Source: Parapedobacter pyrenivorans (GTDB lineage Bacteria; Bacteroidota; Bacteroidia; Sphingobacteriales; Sphingobacteriaceae). Taken from it: a DNA stretch of 64,000 nt. The stretch covers positions 186,001 to 250,000 of the forward strand of contig NZ_BMER01000001.1 in the NCBI RefSeq assembly GCF_014636865.1, read 5' to 3'. The position numbers and the translations under genes were made by a program. Positions 52,263 through 60,429 of this stretch are shown here, in pieces (the stretch's first letter is position 1; every line of letters begins with the position of its first letter). Under the pieces are notes generated by a model. That model did no database searches, had not been told where the DNA came from, and saw only the letters and a program-made list of their open reading frames with translations.

Positions 52263-53692
52263 ATATATTTTCGTTTCTTCAATTCGTCAACAAACCGATG
52301 GTAATTGAGTTCGTAAACTTTTGCCAACTCCGGATCGGGCTCAATGCTCCGTTCAATGGCAGTCATCCGGTCAGCGGCTTCGGCAATGGACGTGAAGTGC
52401 GCCTTCGATGCCGCCGCGATGGCCGCTCCGACCGCTCCGCTGGCTTCCTTGCATTTGTAAATGGGCAGATGAAGCACATTGCTACGGATGGTCAGCCACA
52501 CATCGCTGTTGCTGCCGCCCCCGGCTGTGTACACGGCCGCAGGGCGTTCGCCCGATAGTTGCTCAATCAATTCATACGCAAGCCGCTCGATGTAGGCAAC
52601 ACCCTCCATGCATGCGGCAAAACGTTGGGCCGGTGAAGCGCTTTCAGGCATAAACCCTTTCGCTTGGGGCGCAATAAACGGGAACCGCTCACCGGCTTGC
52701 TTAAGCGGCCAAGCCAACAATCCTGTAGGAATAAGATTCGCCGCAATTTCATTCAACTGCTGTAAATCCGTACCGAAGTCGGTCATTACCCAATCCGCCC
52801 CCGTATTACTAGCGCCTCCGGGCATCCAGTACCCATCGGGATGCCGATGGCTATATAATCTCCCATCCGGGTCGTGCACAGCTTTTTCGGTCACGCCTTT
52901 TATCACCAGTGTCGTTCCAATCGTCGTGTTCCAATAGCCAGGTTTCACAGCGCCTGATGCCACTTGCGATGCGCAGCCATCGGTCATGCCCGCAACGACC
53001 TGCACATGGGGCATCCGCCACCGCGCCGCCCACTCCTCGCACAGCTTCCCAATGGGCGTACCCGAGGGAACCACTTCTTGGAACCATCCGCGCTGCAGCG
53101 GGAGCTCGGCCGTGAGATAATCCGGCCACTTGAACCGGGCCACGTCGTATCCTGACTTCAACGCATTGGTATAATCGGTCACGTCGAATCGTCCGGACAG
53201 CATCCCCGTGATATAGTCGGCAGCGTGGATCCATTTGTGGATTTTCGCGGCCTTTTCCGGATAGTTTTCGATAAACCAAACCATCTTAGACAGTCCGCTC
53301 GACGCGTTGAATCCAGTATAGCCATCGGACACATGGCGCTCGGCCAATGCCTTGACCTTACGACCAACATCCATTGACCGTAGGTCACTATACATGATGG
53401 CCGGATGTAGCGGGCGGTTCGCGTGGTCAACCGGTATAACCGTACCCGAGGTCGAGTCTACACCAATGGCGACAACCTGGTAAGCATCGTGTCGTGCCTG
53501 CCAGATAGCACCTAGTTCGTCCATCACTTCCAGCGTGTTATTCCACCAATCGTTTGGCGATTGCTCCATTCGGGAACCTGCGGTAAGGATAAACTGGCGT
53601 GACGCCTCCCCCAGCACTTCACCGGTTTCCGTCACCAAAGACGCGCGTACTCCTTGTGTGCCTACGTCAATTCCAATAAAACATTGCTGCAT
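52259..53692 (-). CDS. FGGY-family carbohydrate kinase (first)
   Basis: 477 residues with the phosphate loop FIGIDVGTQGVRASLVTETG, VGVDSTSGTVIPVDHANRPL-like middle, GMTDGCASQVASGAVKPG, IGTTLVIKG and AVYTAGGGSNSDVWLTIRSN near the C-terminus. FGGY kinases phosphorylate pentuloses, glycerol, erythritol and similar polyols. It is closest in style to xylulokinase/ribulokinase-like enzymes, but the exact sugar cannot be fixed. The neighbouring second FGGY gene lies only 2 bp away. Confidence 0.88.
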   Translation of the reverse strand: MQQCFIGIDVGTQGVRASLVTETGEVLGEASRQFILTAGSRMEQSPNDWWNNTLEVMDELGAIWQARHDAYQVVAIGVDSTSGTVIPVDHANRPLHPAIMYSDLRSMDVGRKVKALAERHVSDGYTGFNASSGLSKMVWFIENYPEKAAKIHKWIHAADYITGMLSGRFDVTDYTNALKSGYDVARFKWPDYLTAELPLQRGWFQEVVPSGTPIGKLCEEWAARWRMPHVQVVAGMTDGCASQVASGAVKPGYWNTTIGTTLVIKGVTEKAVHDPDGRLYSHRHPDGYWMPGGASNTGADWVMTDFGTDLQQLNEIAANLIPTGLLAWPLKQAGERFPFIAPQAKGFMPESASPAQRFAACMEGVAYIERLAYELIEQLSGERPAAVYTAGGGSNSDVWLTIRSNVLHLPIYKCKEASGAVGAAIAAASKAHFTSIAEAADRMTAIERSIEPDPELAKVYELNYHRFVDELKKRKYI

Positions 53693-53694
53693 CC

Positions 53695-55137
53695 CTAGCT
53701 AATTTGGCTGAATGTGTGCCGAGCGCGCTTCCACTCGGCATACAATTCCAGAAACTGCTCGCGGTTTTGCGGCGTTACCTCATCCAGCAACTCGAGTGCG
53801 GCGCCTTGTTGGCCAGTCGCCTCTGCACAGATGAATGCACCACCTAATACCGATGATTGTCTATATGTATTACAAATCCGGACGTTCTTGTTCGTGAGGT
53901 TAGCGATGAACTGGCGGAGCTTGCGGCTTTGCACGCCACCACCGCATGCCCATATGTAATCGCGGTTATGTGGGGCCACCTTGTCCAGCACCTTATAATT
54001 CTCATAAATGCTACATGCGATGTCCCACAGGATCGCAAACACGAATCCACCGCGAGTGAGTTGGTGCGAAACGGGCGCATTAAAGATAAAGCCGCCCTTG
54101 GTAAGGGGCGTATCCTCGTCGGCCACCAATGAACCCAAGGAAGCCATACATTGCGAGTACGATGTCTCATCCAGCTCTTGCTCGATGATTTCATAGTCTT
54201 CATTGGGATAGAATATTTCCCTGAGACGTTGGTAATTCAGTCCGGTAACGCCGGCATTGGCCTCCAACATAAAACTATCCGCATCGATATGCCGCCCGGT
54301 CCACGTACGTTGCTGTTCGTCGGTAATATAGGCATCAACCACTTTGATGATCGGCGTTGTCGTACCGGATACGATGACCACATCGTCCCGCTCCGGCTTG
54401 GTGCTGTGCACCGCCAATTGAGTATCCGCACCGCCCACAACCACCAATGCATCGACGGCAATACCCCACTCCTGCGCGATATCGGCTCGGATATTGCCCA
54501 ACACCTGTCCCGAAGACTTCAAAGGGGGCAGTAACGACATCGGCAAGTCAAATACGCTGCAAAGGTTTGCTGACCACGCTCCGGCATTCACATCATACAA
54601 TAGCGTTTCTGACGCTTGGGAATGTTCGTAGCCGAGAACACCGGAAAATTGGAACTGCACCCAGTCGCTGATACTGGTAAACGAAGCAATGCGATTCCAG
54701 AGATCGGGCTTCCGCTCGCGCAATCCCACTAGTTTTAGCGCCGAGAACAAGGCCGTAGGGTAACGACCTGTTAAGGCATACATCCGATTTTTGTCGTTAA
54801 TCATTGATTCCCATTCCCTGCCGCGGTTGTCGTGGTTGGACATACCGATAATCGGGTTGCCTTCCCTGTCCAGTGCCACCAACCCTTCGCGCTGGCTGGT
54901 TGCGGTCAGTGCCGCAATATGTACATTACTTGCTACAGCGAGTACTTTTTCCGTCAACAGCTTAATTTGTTGCCATAACTGCGTCGGGTTGAAAGCGATT
55001 GAATCTGGGTAGTCATCGTCTTTTTGGTAACGTAGATTCTCGCGCTGGAGGGCCAATAACTCCCCTTTTGTTGAGACAATGGCCGCCCGCACGTTGCCCG
55101 TGCCGATATCGACAATTAAATAGGCCTGTTGTGTCAT
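53695..55137 (-). CDS. FGGY-family carbohydrate kinase (second)
   Basis: 480 residues from MTQQAYLIVDIGTGNVRAAI at 55137; the three residues MNN upstream are optional. Further marks are TATSQREGLVALDREGNPI, VVGGADTQLAVHSTKP, IVSGTTTPIIKVVD and IWACGGGVQSRKLRQFIANL. It differs strongly from the first kinase, so two different polyols or ketoses, or a two-subunit arrangement, are possible. It follows the second phosphodiesterase gene by 18 bp. Confidence 0.87.
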   Translation of the reverse strand: MTQQAYLIVDIGTGNVRAAIVSTKGELLALQRENLRYQKDDDYPDSIAFNPTQLWQQIKLLTEKVLAVASNVHIAALTATSQREGLVALDREGNPIIGMSNHDNRGREWESMINDKNRMYALTGRYPTALFSALKLVGLRERKPDLWNRIASFTSISDWVQFQFSGVLGYEHSQASETLLYDVNAGAWSANLCSVFDLPMSLLPPLKSSGQVLGNIRADIAQEWGIAVDALVVVGGADTQLAVHSTKPERDDVVIVSGTTTPIIKVVDAYITDEQQRTWTGRHIDADSFMLEANAGVTGLNYQRLREIFYPNEDYEIIEQELDETSYSQCMASLGSLVADEDTPLTKGGFIFNAPVSHQLTRGGFVFAILWDIACSIYENYKVLDKVAPHNRDYIWACGGGVQSRKLRQFIANLTNKNVRICNTYRQSSVLGGAFICAEATGQQGAALELLDEVTPQNREQFLELYAEWKRARHTFSQIS

Positions 55138-55155
55138 GTTATTCATGTTCCGTTA

Positions 55156-56067
55156 TTATGGCGTTTGTTCTTTAATAGCTGCTAGGGATGTCATCGGGAA
55201 ATCCGAAATAACCCGGTGTACGCCAAGTGCTGAAATTCTTTTGATCTCGTTATAGTCGTTGCAGTTACCGATGATGAGTTCGGTCCCGATCTCCTTGCAT
55301 GCCGCTACCAATTCAGTGTCGATGTAAGCCGCATTGATAGAGTAGAAATCGGGAACAAAGCCAAGCCATTCCAAATTATCTTCCAGTGACGTTTTGGCCT
55401 TGGCCAGAAACGCCAGCTTAACGCTTGGGAATTGCCTGTGGAGTATTTGAAGTGTCCGTGGATCAAAAGACTGTACGATTATCCGGTTGCTGATACCTTT
55501 TTCCTCCACAACCTGCATCATCAGGCGCACAAATTCGGCGGGACCGGGATGATTAACCCCATCCGTTTTCGGGTTCAGCTTGGTTTCTATAAAGTAGCGC
55601 GGGGCCTCCAAGCCTTGCGCTGCGGCATGCCGCTCGACCGAGTCGACCAATTCGCTCAACAACGGAATATATGCGGTATACCGTTCCTGTTTGGGAAAGT
55701 CAGGATTCGGTCTCTTGCCCACGTCATACGACCGGATGTCAGCATAGTCCATTCGGTAGAGCACATGCTTCTCTTCTTTCACCATCGAACTTCCGTCTGC
55801 TTTCTCAGTGATTTTTGTATTGATCACCGCATCATGACTCACGATTACATTTTTATCCCTACTAATGGCCAGGTCAAGCTCCAATACAGCTCCGTAATGA
55901 AGCGTTTTCTTCATTGCTTGGATCGTATTTTCCGGATGTAGGCCCCGAAACCCGCGGTGTGCATAGACTTCCATCGGTGACTGGCCGATTACCGTTTGGC
56001 CGCATGCCAGGCACAACACCATCGCAAACATTAGGCTCCGTAACAAAGTAATAGCTATTGGTTTCAC
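55156..56067 (-). CDS. Secreted glycerophosphodiester phosphodiesterase (second)
   Basis: 303 residues with a signal peptide or lipoprotein-like start (MVLCLACGQTVIGQ). The GDPD motifs are YAHRGFRGLHPENTIQAMKK and ELDLAISRDKNVIVSHDAV, with all metal and acid-base residues. The rest (KVRPNPDFPKQE-like loop, FIETKLNPKTDGVNHPG) follows the GlpQ/UgpQ group. It would release glycerol-3-phosphate or a polyol from diesters in the periplasm. Its start is 1 bp from the stop of the 2-hydroxyacid dehydrogenase gene. Confidence 0.9.
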   Translation of the reverse strand: MKPIAITLLRSLMFAMVLCLACGQTVIGQSPMEVYAHRGFRGLHPENTIQAMKKTLHYGAVLELDLAISRDKNVIVSHDAVINTKITEKADGSSMVKEEKHVLYRMDYADIRSYDVGKRPNPDFPKQERYTAYIPLLSELVDSVERHAAAQGLEAPRYFIETKLNPKTDGVNHPGPAEFVRLMMQVVEEKGISNRIIVQSFDPRTLQILHRQFPSVKLAFLAKAKTSLEDNLEWLGFVPDFYSINAAYIDTELVAACKEIGTELIIGNCNDYNEIKRISALGVHRVISDFPMTSLAAIKEQTP

Positions 56068-56068
56068 A

Positions 56069-57082
56069 CTAAGATCCTTCCTTCAAAGTAACTGTTAAGT
56101 CATCTCGGTTAACGAGTTGTTTAATATCTTTTTTATCTCGCTTAAAATAATCCCCCAACACTCGGTTCATGATAGCTACGTGATGATCCTCTACCTCATG
56201 CGTGGCTCCAGCGATATGGGGAGTGGCGAGCACGTTCGGATGCCTGATCAGGCGGTAGTCCTTTTCATCAGGCGGCTCATGATTAAACACGTCCAATATA
56301 GCCCCTCGGATTTTACCGCTTTCCAGTACATCCAGTAAAGCATCTCGATCGACGACAATCGCCCGTGCCGTATTGACAAATATCGCATCCGGTTTCATCA
56401 ATGACAAGAGGTCGGCACCAATCATGCCTTTCGTCCCGTCCGTTACCGGCAAATGTATCGCTACGATATCGCTTGAGCCGAAAAGTTCTTCCAACGATTG
56501 TTTCTTGTATAATGGATCGTTCGCCGTATAGAACGGGTCGAAATACGTGATTTCGCAGGGGAAGGTTTTCAATATCTGTGCAATGGTTTGGGCCACCGCG
56601 CCGAAACCGACCATGCCCACTTGCTTTCCTGCCAGTTCGTTACCCTTGAATTGCAGGTATGCCGTATGGGCCCCGTTGCCCCATTTACCCGCTTCCAGCC
56701 ATTCGACCCCCTGCCTTGCTTTCCGCAAAAAGGAAATGATATTGGCGATAAACAACTCGGCCACAGCTTGGGCATTCCGCGCCGGCGTGTTGAAAACAGG
56801 TATGCCCTTCTGGGTCGCCACATCTACCGCCACATTGGAAGGCGTACCGCGGCATACACCGATGAATTTTAAGTCTGAATGGGCGTGAATCACCGCTGCT
56901 GTCACCTCATCATGCTCTGTAATCAATGCCTCGGCTTGTGATTCATGTAGTAAATCAATGAGCTCGTCGGGCCGATACCCCCTTCCATGTGTTTTCCAAG
57001 GTTTATAAACAACCTCGCCAAATAGTTGCGCCAACTCTTCCCTGCCTTTCTCGTGATAAGGCGCCGTAACCAATATCCTCAT
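56069..57082 (-). CDS. D-isomer-specific 2-hydroxyacid dehydrogenase
   Basis: 337 residues. The NAD fold is VGMVGFGAVAQTIAQILKTF; the conserved blocks are GVCRGTPSNVAVDVATQKGI, VNTARAIVVDRDALLDVLES, FNHEPPDEKDYRLIRHPNVL and TPHIAGATHEVEDH with the catalytic His. It resembles the SerA/phosphoglycerate-dehydrogenase-like branch. In this operon it may oxidise or reduce an acid derived from the polyol; the substrate is unknown. Confidence 0.87.
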   Translation of the reverse strand: MRILVTAPYHEKGREELAQLFGEVVYKPWKTHGRGYRPDELIDLLHESQAEALITEHDEVTAAVIHAHSDLKFIGVCRGTPSNVAVDVATQKGIPVFNTPARNAQAVAELFIANIISFLRKARQGVEWLEAGKWGNGAHTAYLQFKGNELAGKQVGMVGFGAVAQTIAQILKTFPCEITYFDPFYTANDPLYKKQSLEELFGSSDIVAIHLPVTDGTKGMIGADLLSLMKPDAIFVNTARAIVVDRDALLDVLESGKIRGAILDVFNHEPPDEKDYRLIRHPNVLATPHIAGATHEVEDHHVAIMNRVLGDYFKRDKKDIKQLVNRDDLTVTLKEGS

Positions 57083-57121
57083 AAAAATGTCATGTTAATT
57101 ATAAATTCTCCTTTGTTCGCG

Positions 57122-58390
57122 TCAAATACGCGCAATGCCCCTTTGCGTCTCTCCTGTGTTTTCGGACTTGGGTAACGTGATAAACTTCGTAAGCAATGCG
57201 CTCAGGAAGTACAAGCCTGCCAACACCCAAATCACCCCTTCATCACCAATAACTCCGATTAATACGCCCACGATGGCGGGACCCACAAAAACCGGAAGGC
57301 CAGCGCCGAGGTTTAGGATCGCCATGGCCGCCCCCTTATCTTTTTTAACGAGGGACGGCACTAATGCTGATAGCGGTACATAACCGGCAAGCAGTCCGCC
57401 CCAAAGTACACCGCAAAACAGGACGGCCCAATAATCGCCGCCAAACCAGACTGGGGAATAGAAAAACAGCAGGGTGGTCAGGCCACACCCCACACCACCG
57501 AACCACATAATGGTGTTCTGCCAGCCCATCCGATCACCCACAAACCCGAAGATGAGGTTAAATGCAATGTTACTGGTGAAAATGGTGCCCCATATCTGCA
57601 GCCATTCGATGGTACTGAACCCGTGGGTGGCCATGTAAATGGGCAAGAACACCGGAAAGGCAAATTGCGCGGTGGTATTGATTACCCGCACAATCCCCCC
57701 GATAAGTACTTTGGGCTCTTCTTTGACGATGGTCAAGCCTTTAAGCAACTCTTTGGTTTTCGAACCCGCATTGCCGGATGGAACGAACTTATCTTTATTC
57801 ATCACAAGGGCGAAAAACGCACCTATCAATACCCAGAATATGGAACTCCATAACGTATTGTGATAGCCAAGCGCTTCGATCGCCCAACTGGAATAGTAAG
57901 CCCCGAACACATTGAGCCCACCGGTGAACACGAACCAGAACCACCCCACAGCCCTCCCCAATTTGCTTTGAGGCGTACGGTAGGTGATCCAAACTAAAAA
58001 CGAATAAGCAAACAGCGGGTAGGCAAACCCGCGAATAGCATAGGTAATTAACATCACGGGGTAATCTAGGTTCTGCATACCAAGGCCCACGAAACCGACC
58101 GTCCCAATAATGTACAGCAATAAGCCAAGGAGCATGGCTTTCCGTGGCCCATACCCCTCGGCGAGTACACCGGAAAACCACGATGAAATGGCGATGGTAA
58201 TTCCATATACAGTAAACAATAAGGCAGATTGCTGCATGGAAAGCCCATGTTCAATTAAATAAGGACTTAGCCAGCCTTGCTCCACGCCATCGCCCATCAT
58301 AAAGATGATGATGCCGAGGTAACCCCAAGCGAGGGGTTTGGGGAGGCCTGATCCAGAAAAAAAATCCGGTTTCGCTTGTCGTGTATTCAT
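57122..58390 (-). CDS. MFS transporter, polyol-permease-like
   Basis: 422 residues from MNTRQAKPDFFSGSGLPKPL; MF upstream is optional. About 12 membrane helices, with FMMGDGVEQGWLSPYLIEHG and WITYRTPQSKLGRAVGWFWF, as in the ribitol/arabinitol permease (RbtT/DalT) group. It would import a polyol or its derivative through the inner membrane. It heads the enzyme unit of the locus, just after a -7 box and a perfect palindrome (58435-58472). Confidence 0.8.
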   Translation of the reverse strand: MNTRQAKPDFFSGSGLPKPLAWGYLGIIIFMMGDGVEQGWLSPYLIEHGLSMQQSALLFTVYGITIAISSWFSGVLAEGYGPRKAMLLGLLLYIIGTVGFVGLGMQNLDYPVMLITYAIRGFAYPLFAYSFLVWITYRTPQSKLGRAVGWFWFVFTGGLNVFGAYYSSWAIEALGYHNTLWSSIFWVLIGAFFALVMNKDKFVPSGNAGSKTKELLKGLTIVKEEPKVLIGGIVRVINTTAQFAFPVFLPIYMATHGFSTIEWLQIWGTIFTSNIAFNLIFGFVGDRMGWQNTIMWFGGVGCGLTTLLFFYSPVWFGGDYWAVLFCGVLWGGLLAGYVPLSALVPSLVKKDKGAAMAILNLGAGLPVFVGPAIVGVLIGVIGDEGVIWVLAGLYFLSALLTKFITLPKSENTGETQRGIARI

Positions 58391-58434
58391 AAACATCTTA
58401 ATTGGTTATTGCCACTAATAAAAGTAAATATAAG

Positions 58435-58442
58435 CAAATATA
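58435..58442 (-). promoter_or_regulatory. Putative -7 promoter box for the permease-kinase unit
   Basis: The minus strand reads TATATTTG (TAnnTTTG), 45 bp before the permease ATG. It overlaps the left arm of the palindrome 58436-58472 and lies downstream of the SusD terminator, so the enzymes can be expressed separately from the SusC/SusD pair. Confidence 0.6.
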
Positions 58443-58472
58443 ATATTATTAAACATTAATAATATTATATTT
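58436..58472. promoter_or_regulatory. 16-bp perfect palindrome overlapping the permease promoter
   Basis: AAATATAATATTATTA (58436-58451) is the exact reverse complement of 58457-58472 around a 5-bp spacer (AACAT). It covers the -7 box on the minus strand, so it is a natural operator for a dimeric regulator. No regulator gene is adjacent. Confidence 0.6.
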
Positions 58473-58570
58473 AATTTTATTTAACTAAATACTGCTTAAC
58501 CAACATATTCACCCAACAACGAAATCATATTGACTGGGCCTCTTCATGCGAGAGTTCGCGTTAAAAAATC

Positions 58571-58605
58571 GTTAGCGCCCGTCCCTTTCTGGGCCAGACG
58601 CTAAC
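58571..58605 (-). terminator. Rho-independent terminator after the second SusC/SusD pair
   Basis: GTTAGCGCCC at 58571-58580 pairs with GGGC...CGCTAAC (58591-58605, 4-nt bulge). On the minus strand the stem is followed by GATTTTTT. It lies 18 bp beyond the SusD stop and separates SusC/SusD from the downstream enzymes. Confidence 0.8.
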
Positions 58606-58622
58606 AATCGCTTTGGTTTCAC

Positions 58623-60410
58623 TTAAAAACTGAGGCCGTCGTTCCAGCCTGGGTTTTGGTTGAGATTGGGGTTCAGCGAACGTTCGTTGATGGGGATCGG
58701 ATAGAGGTAATCCCTTTGCTCGTTGAACCCGGCCAACTCAATGTTGCTGTGGAAAAACACATTGCCCTTGGTGCCTTCGGTGAGAATGATGCCACCGTTA
58801 TTGACCGGCATACCGATCTCATACATTTCGACACCCACTTGGTCAGTTGGTTTGTTACCTTGGGTGTAGAGAATGAGGTCGGTTGTTCCGTCGCCCGTCA
58901 GGTCGTACTCGCCAGCGCCGGGAAAGTAAATACCCACCAGCGGCTGATCGATGCAGTACCCTGCTTTCCATCGTACCAGGTCGTCAAATCGGAAACCTTC
59001 CTGGACGAGTTCGATGGCCCGTTCGCGGCGTACTTCGAGGAGGGCGCCGATGTTGGCGGCGGTTACGTTGGTGTATCCGGCTTCGGTCGACAGGAGGTAC
59101 GGGTCGGGGTTCGTGTTGGCTGCGGCCACATCCAGGTTGGGCATGCCCACCCGGTCGCGTAGCAGTTTAATCGAAATGTCGACGTCGGCCTGGGTTAACG
59201 TACCCAACTCGGCCTTGGCTTCGGCGTAATTGAGCAGCACTTCGGCATAACGGAAAATCGGAAGGTCGTTGTACGAGTAGCCCACACGGACATCATACCC
59301 TTTGGTTACGTCTTGAAGGAACTTGATGGGATGGTAACCGTCGACCGATACCGCGAATTTATTGGGGAACGGCCGATTGTCCGACAAGGTGAATTTAGGG
59401 TTGCGGATGCTTTGCGTCAAGCGCGGGTCGCGGTCCTGAACTTCATCGATAAAGGTCATGGTTTGCCAGCCGTCTTGCTCGGTGAAGCGACTACCATCCT
59501 TCATCAGGTAGGTATTGACAAACTTTTTGGTGTAAGAGGGGCGCCCCTGCGCTGCCGACATGGTAAACGACGACGCGTCGTGGTTAACACGCGGGCTGTT
59601 GCTGTAATCGAACGCCAGGATAAACTCACCTGCATCGGCATCGTCTTGGCTGAAGAGGGTAAAATAAGCGTTGTCCACGCCACCGGCCGTGTAAAGCCGG
59701 TATTGGTTTCCGTCGATCAAGGTTCTGGCGGCCTCAGCGGCCAATTCCAGGAACTTGCTAGCCTCTTCGCCGCCGTGGTATTTCCTGAACGTGCCTTCAT
59801 AGAGGCAGAACCGCGATTTGAGTGCCATAGCTGTCCATTTGTTGACCCGGAACACGCTGGTCTCTGCGGGCAGATTGGCGATGGCATAGTCGATATCTTC
59901 AATCATCTTGGTCATCACAAGTTCACGCGGATCGCGCGGCTTATAGAGGGCCTCATCCGACGGGCCCAGCTCGGTGTCGTACCACGGCACGTCGCCAAAC
60001 CGTTTGACTTTCTCGAAATAGAACATCGCGCGGAAGAAGCGCGCCACACCCGAGTATTTGAGTACGGCAGCCTCGTCTTCGCACTGGTCAACACGGGCGA
60101 GCAACGTGTTGATGCGCCGCAAGTGGCCCCAGTCCCATCCACCGCCCGAGTTCGGAACGGTACGGCGATTCCCGCCGATGATGATTTCGGAGAGGGTCAT
60201 CTGGACGAGGTGGTCGCTCTGCTCGCGGTCGAGGTTAGCCACGTTCAGCATGTTATACAGTGGGTTGGTGAAAAACTCCAGGTCTTGTGCGGTTTTAAAG
60301 TAGCCGCTCTCCGGAATCTGGCTCAACGGCTGCCTGTCGAGGTTGTCTTCGCAACCCGAAAAGACGGCGATGAGAACGACGAGCGACAGTATTTTGACTA
60401 TTTTTTCCAT
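58623..60410 (-). CDS. SusD/RagB-family outer-membrane lipoprotein (second pair)
   Basis: 595 residues from MEKIVKILSLVVL at 60410; the frame upstream lies inside SusC and is not coding for SusD. The lipobox is AVFSGCEDNLDRQPLSQ. SusD features are VARFFRAMFYFEKVKRFGDV (TPR-like helix), WTAMALKSRFCLYEGTFRKY, and the tail RRERAIELVQEGFRFDDLVR with YLYPIPINERSLNPNLNQNP. It should bind the polymer or oligomer imported by its SusC. It starts 19 bp after the SusC stop. Confidence 0.95.
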   Translation of the reverse strand: MEKIVKILSLVVLIAVFSGCEDNLDRQPLSQIPESGYFKTAQDLEFFTNPLYNMLNVANLDREQSDHLVQMTLSEIIIGGNRRTVPNSGGGWDWGHLRRINTLLARVDQCEDEAAVLKYSGVARFFRAMFYFEKVKRFGDVPWYDTELGPSDEALYKPRDPRELVMTKMIEDIDYAIANLPAETSVFRVNKWTAMALKSRFCLYEGTFRKYHGGEEASKFLELAAEAARTLIDGNQYRLYTAGGVDNAYFTLFSQDDADAGEFILAFDYSNSPRVNHDASSFTMSAAQGRPSYTKKFVNTYLMKDGSRFTEQDGWQTMTFIDEVQDRDPRLTQSIRNPKFTLSDNRPFPNKFAVSVDGYHPIKFLQDVTKGYDVRVGYSYNDLPIFRYAEVLLNYAEAKAELGTLTQADVDISIKLLRDRVGMPNLDVAAANTNPDPYLLSTEAGYTNVTAANIGALLEVRRERAIELVQEGFRFDDLVRWKAGYCIDQPLVGIYFPGAGEYDLTGDGTTDLILYTQGNKPTDQVGVEMYEIGMPVNNGGIILTEGTKGNVFFHSNIELAGFNEQRDYLYPIPINERSLNPNLNQNPGWNDGLSF

Positions 60411-60429
60411 TTTTTCGTGTTTTCTGAGG

